From assembly GCA_023392115.1 (NCBI GenBank), contig JAEVZT010000352.1, positions 1-6,376 on the forward strand: a DNA stretch of 6,376 bases, in the 5' to 3' direction. The notes beneath the pieces are model-generated. The model saw only the letters and a program-made list of their open reading frames with translations, did no database searches and had not been told where the DNA came from. The translations under genes and the position numbers were made by a program. The stretch is from Chloroflexota bacterium. GTDB lineage: Bacteria; Chloroflexota; Anaerolineae; Aggregatilineales; Phototrophicaceae. Positions 5,699 to 6,376 of the stretch are shown in pieces (within the stretch, counting starts at the first letter, position 1; each line of letters starts with the position of its first letter).

Positions 5699-6376
5699 GT
5701 GAGCCGTTCCGTCTTGCCCCTCATTTTGATCGTGATCCTCGCCGCCGCGTGCCAGACGGCGCAGCCGCGCCAGCAGTACACGAAAGGCGACGAACTGGCG
5801 CACTACAGCTTCGATCAGCCGGGCGTGTTCGAGGAAGGCGCGTACGGCGCGGCAACCCTGCGCGTCGTCGACGGCGTCTACCGCATCGACGTGTCGCAGG
5901 GCGATAACACGCTCTGGTGGGGGCAGTGGGGCGACACGTATGCCGACACGGTGATTGACGTCGATGTCGTGCAGGTGACCGAGCGCAACGAGAACGCTTA
6001 CGGCGTCATGTGCCGAACGCGCGGGGCCGTCGGGCAGCCGGTCGCCGTCGATCCGACATTGGCGGCGATCATGGGCGACAGCACGCCGGAAGCCGCAGCC
6101 GAGTCTACGGAAGCAGCGGCGATTGAGATGACGGCTGAAGCCACAACCGAGTCTACCGCCGAAGCGACAGGCGAAGCAGACGAGGGCGGCAGCGCCGCGC
6201 TATCAGGCAGTCTTGAAGGCGACGGCTACCTGTTTCTGATTCAGGGCAACGGGCAGTTTGCGATCATGCGATCGCGCGGGCGCAGCCTTACGCCGCTCGT
6301 CGACTGGCAGCAGTCGGACAAGATCAATCAGGGGGCGGCGCGCAACAGCTTACGGGCTGTCTGCACGGGAACGTAT
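5699..6376 (+). CDS. Lipoprotein with lectin-like beta-sandwich domain, interrupted; C-terminus outside window
   Basis: 226 codons are visible before the window edge. The GTG start gives a short basic n-region (MSRS), a hydrophobic core and a lipobox-like AAAC with the lipidated cysteine at 18. In-frame alternatives (TTG 5690, TTG 5681, GTG 5657) exist; AAGGG at 5684-5688 is 10 nt before GTG 5699, a long but usable spacing. Residues 30-106 (YSFDQPG, GVYRIDV, ending YGVMCR) and 175-226 (DGYLFLIQGNGQFAIMRS, then LTPLVDW, INQGAARNSLRAVCTG) look like two parts of one concanavalin-like fold (DUF1080/glycoside-hydrolase-16-like) common in Chloroflexota lipoproteins; this is pattern memory, not a search. 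An Ala/Glu/Thr-rich insert (about 127-168) separates them. No catalytic residues are identifiable; cell-surface carbohydrate binding is a guess. It is the only plus-strand gene and is divergent from the protease cluster. Confidence 0.82.
   Translation, partial: MSRSVLPLILIVILAAACQTAQPRQQYTKGDELAHYSFDQPGVFEEGAYGAATLRVVDGVYRIDVSQGDNTLWWGQWGDTYADTVIDVDVVQVTERNENAYGVMCRTRGAVGQPVAVDPTLAAIMGDSTPEAAAESTEAAAIEMTAEATTESTAEATGEADEGGSAALSGSLEGDGYLFLIQGNGQFAIMRSRGRSLTPLVDWQQSDKINQGAARNSLRAVCTGTY

Noticed and set aside
5515..5803. Small minus-strand open frames across the heptad repeat
   Set aside because: They read through the repeat and antisense to the lipoprotein signal peptide, giving repetitive peptides (VNS, TVN) with no start signal.

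Overview
The window is GC-rich and carries six protein-coding genes. Five lie on the minus strand, and one, cut by the right edge, is on the plus strand. No rRNA, tRNA, CRISPR array, transposase or phage gene is visible. The likely source is a member of the Chloroflexota, possibly Anaerolineae-like. This is inference from style: surface lipoproteins with Thr/Pro/Ala/Gln-rich linkers joining SH3b and CARDB modules, a lectin-like lipoprotein of a kind familiar from that phylum, and intergenic palindromes. No marker gene in the window settles the taxonomy.

Left part (1-2545, minus strand): a two-gene lipid unit. A stand-alone (R)-specific 2-enoyl-CoA hydratase closely resembling the hydratase-2 domain of eukaryotic peroxisomal MFE-2 (1655-2545) is followed after 45 bp by a long-chain acyl-CoA ligase (1-1609, C-terminus outside the window). 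Together they would activate a fatty acid to its CoA thioester and hydrate the trans-2-enoyl-CoA to the (R)-3-hydroxyacyl-CoA.

Spacer 2546-2710: three GC-rich palindromes packed into about 115 bp. The middle one exactly fills the spacer of a possible promoter reading towards the hydratase.

Centre (2711-5473, minus strand): three co-directional genes with gaps of 37 and 62 bp. The first is a cytoplasmic trypsin-fold serine protease of the NAL1-like type with an N-terminal accessory domain. The second is a 90-residue protein that is essentially a free copy of that accessory domain (27 of 55 aligned residues identical by hand count). The third is an exported lipoprotein with Ig-like, SH3b and CARDB modules. 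The protease plus free accessory domain is the most interesting arrangement in the window.

Divergent intergenic region 5474-5698: a candidate promoter for the protease genes, and an inverted repeat built of 7-bp units (5578-5662). To its right, on the plus strand, starts a lipoprotein with a lectin-like domain interrupted by an Ala/Glu/Thr-rich insert.
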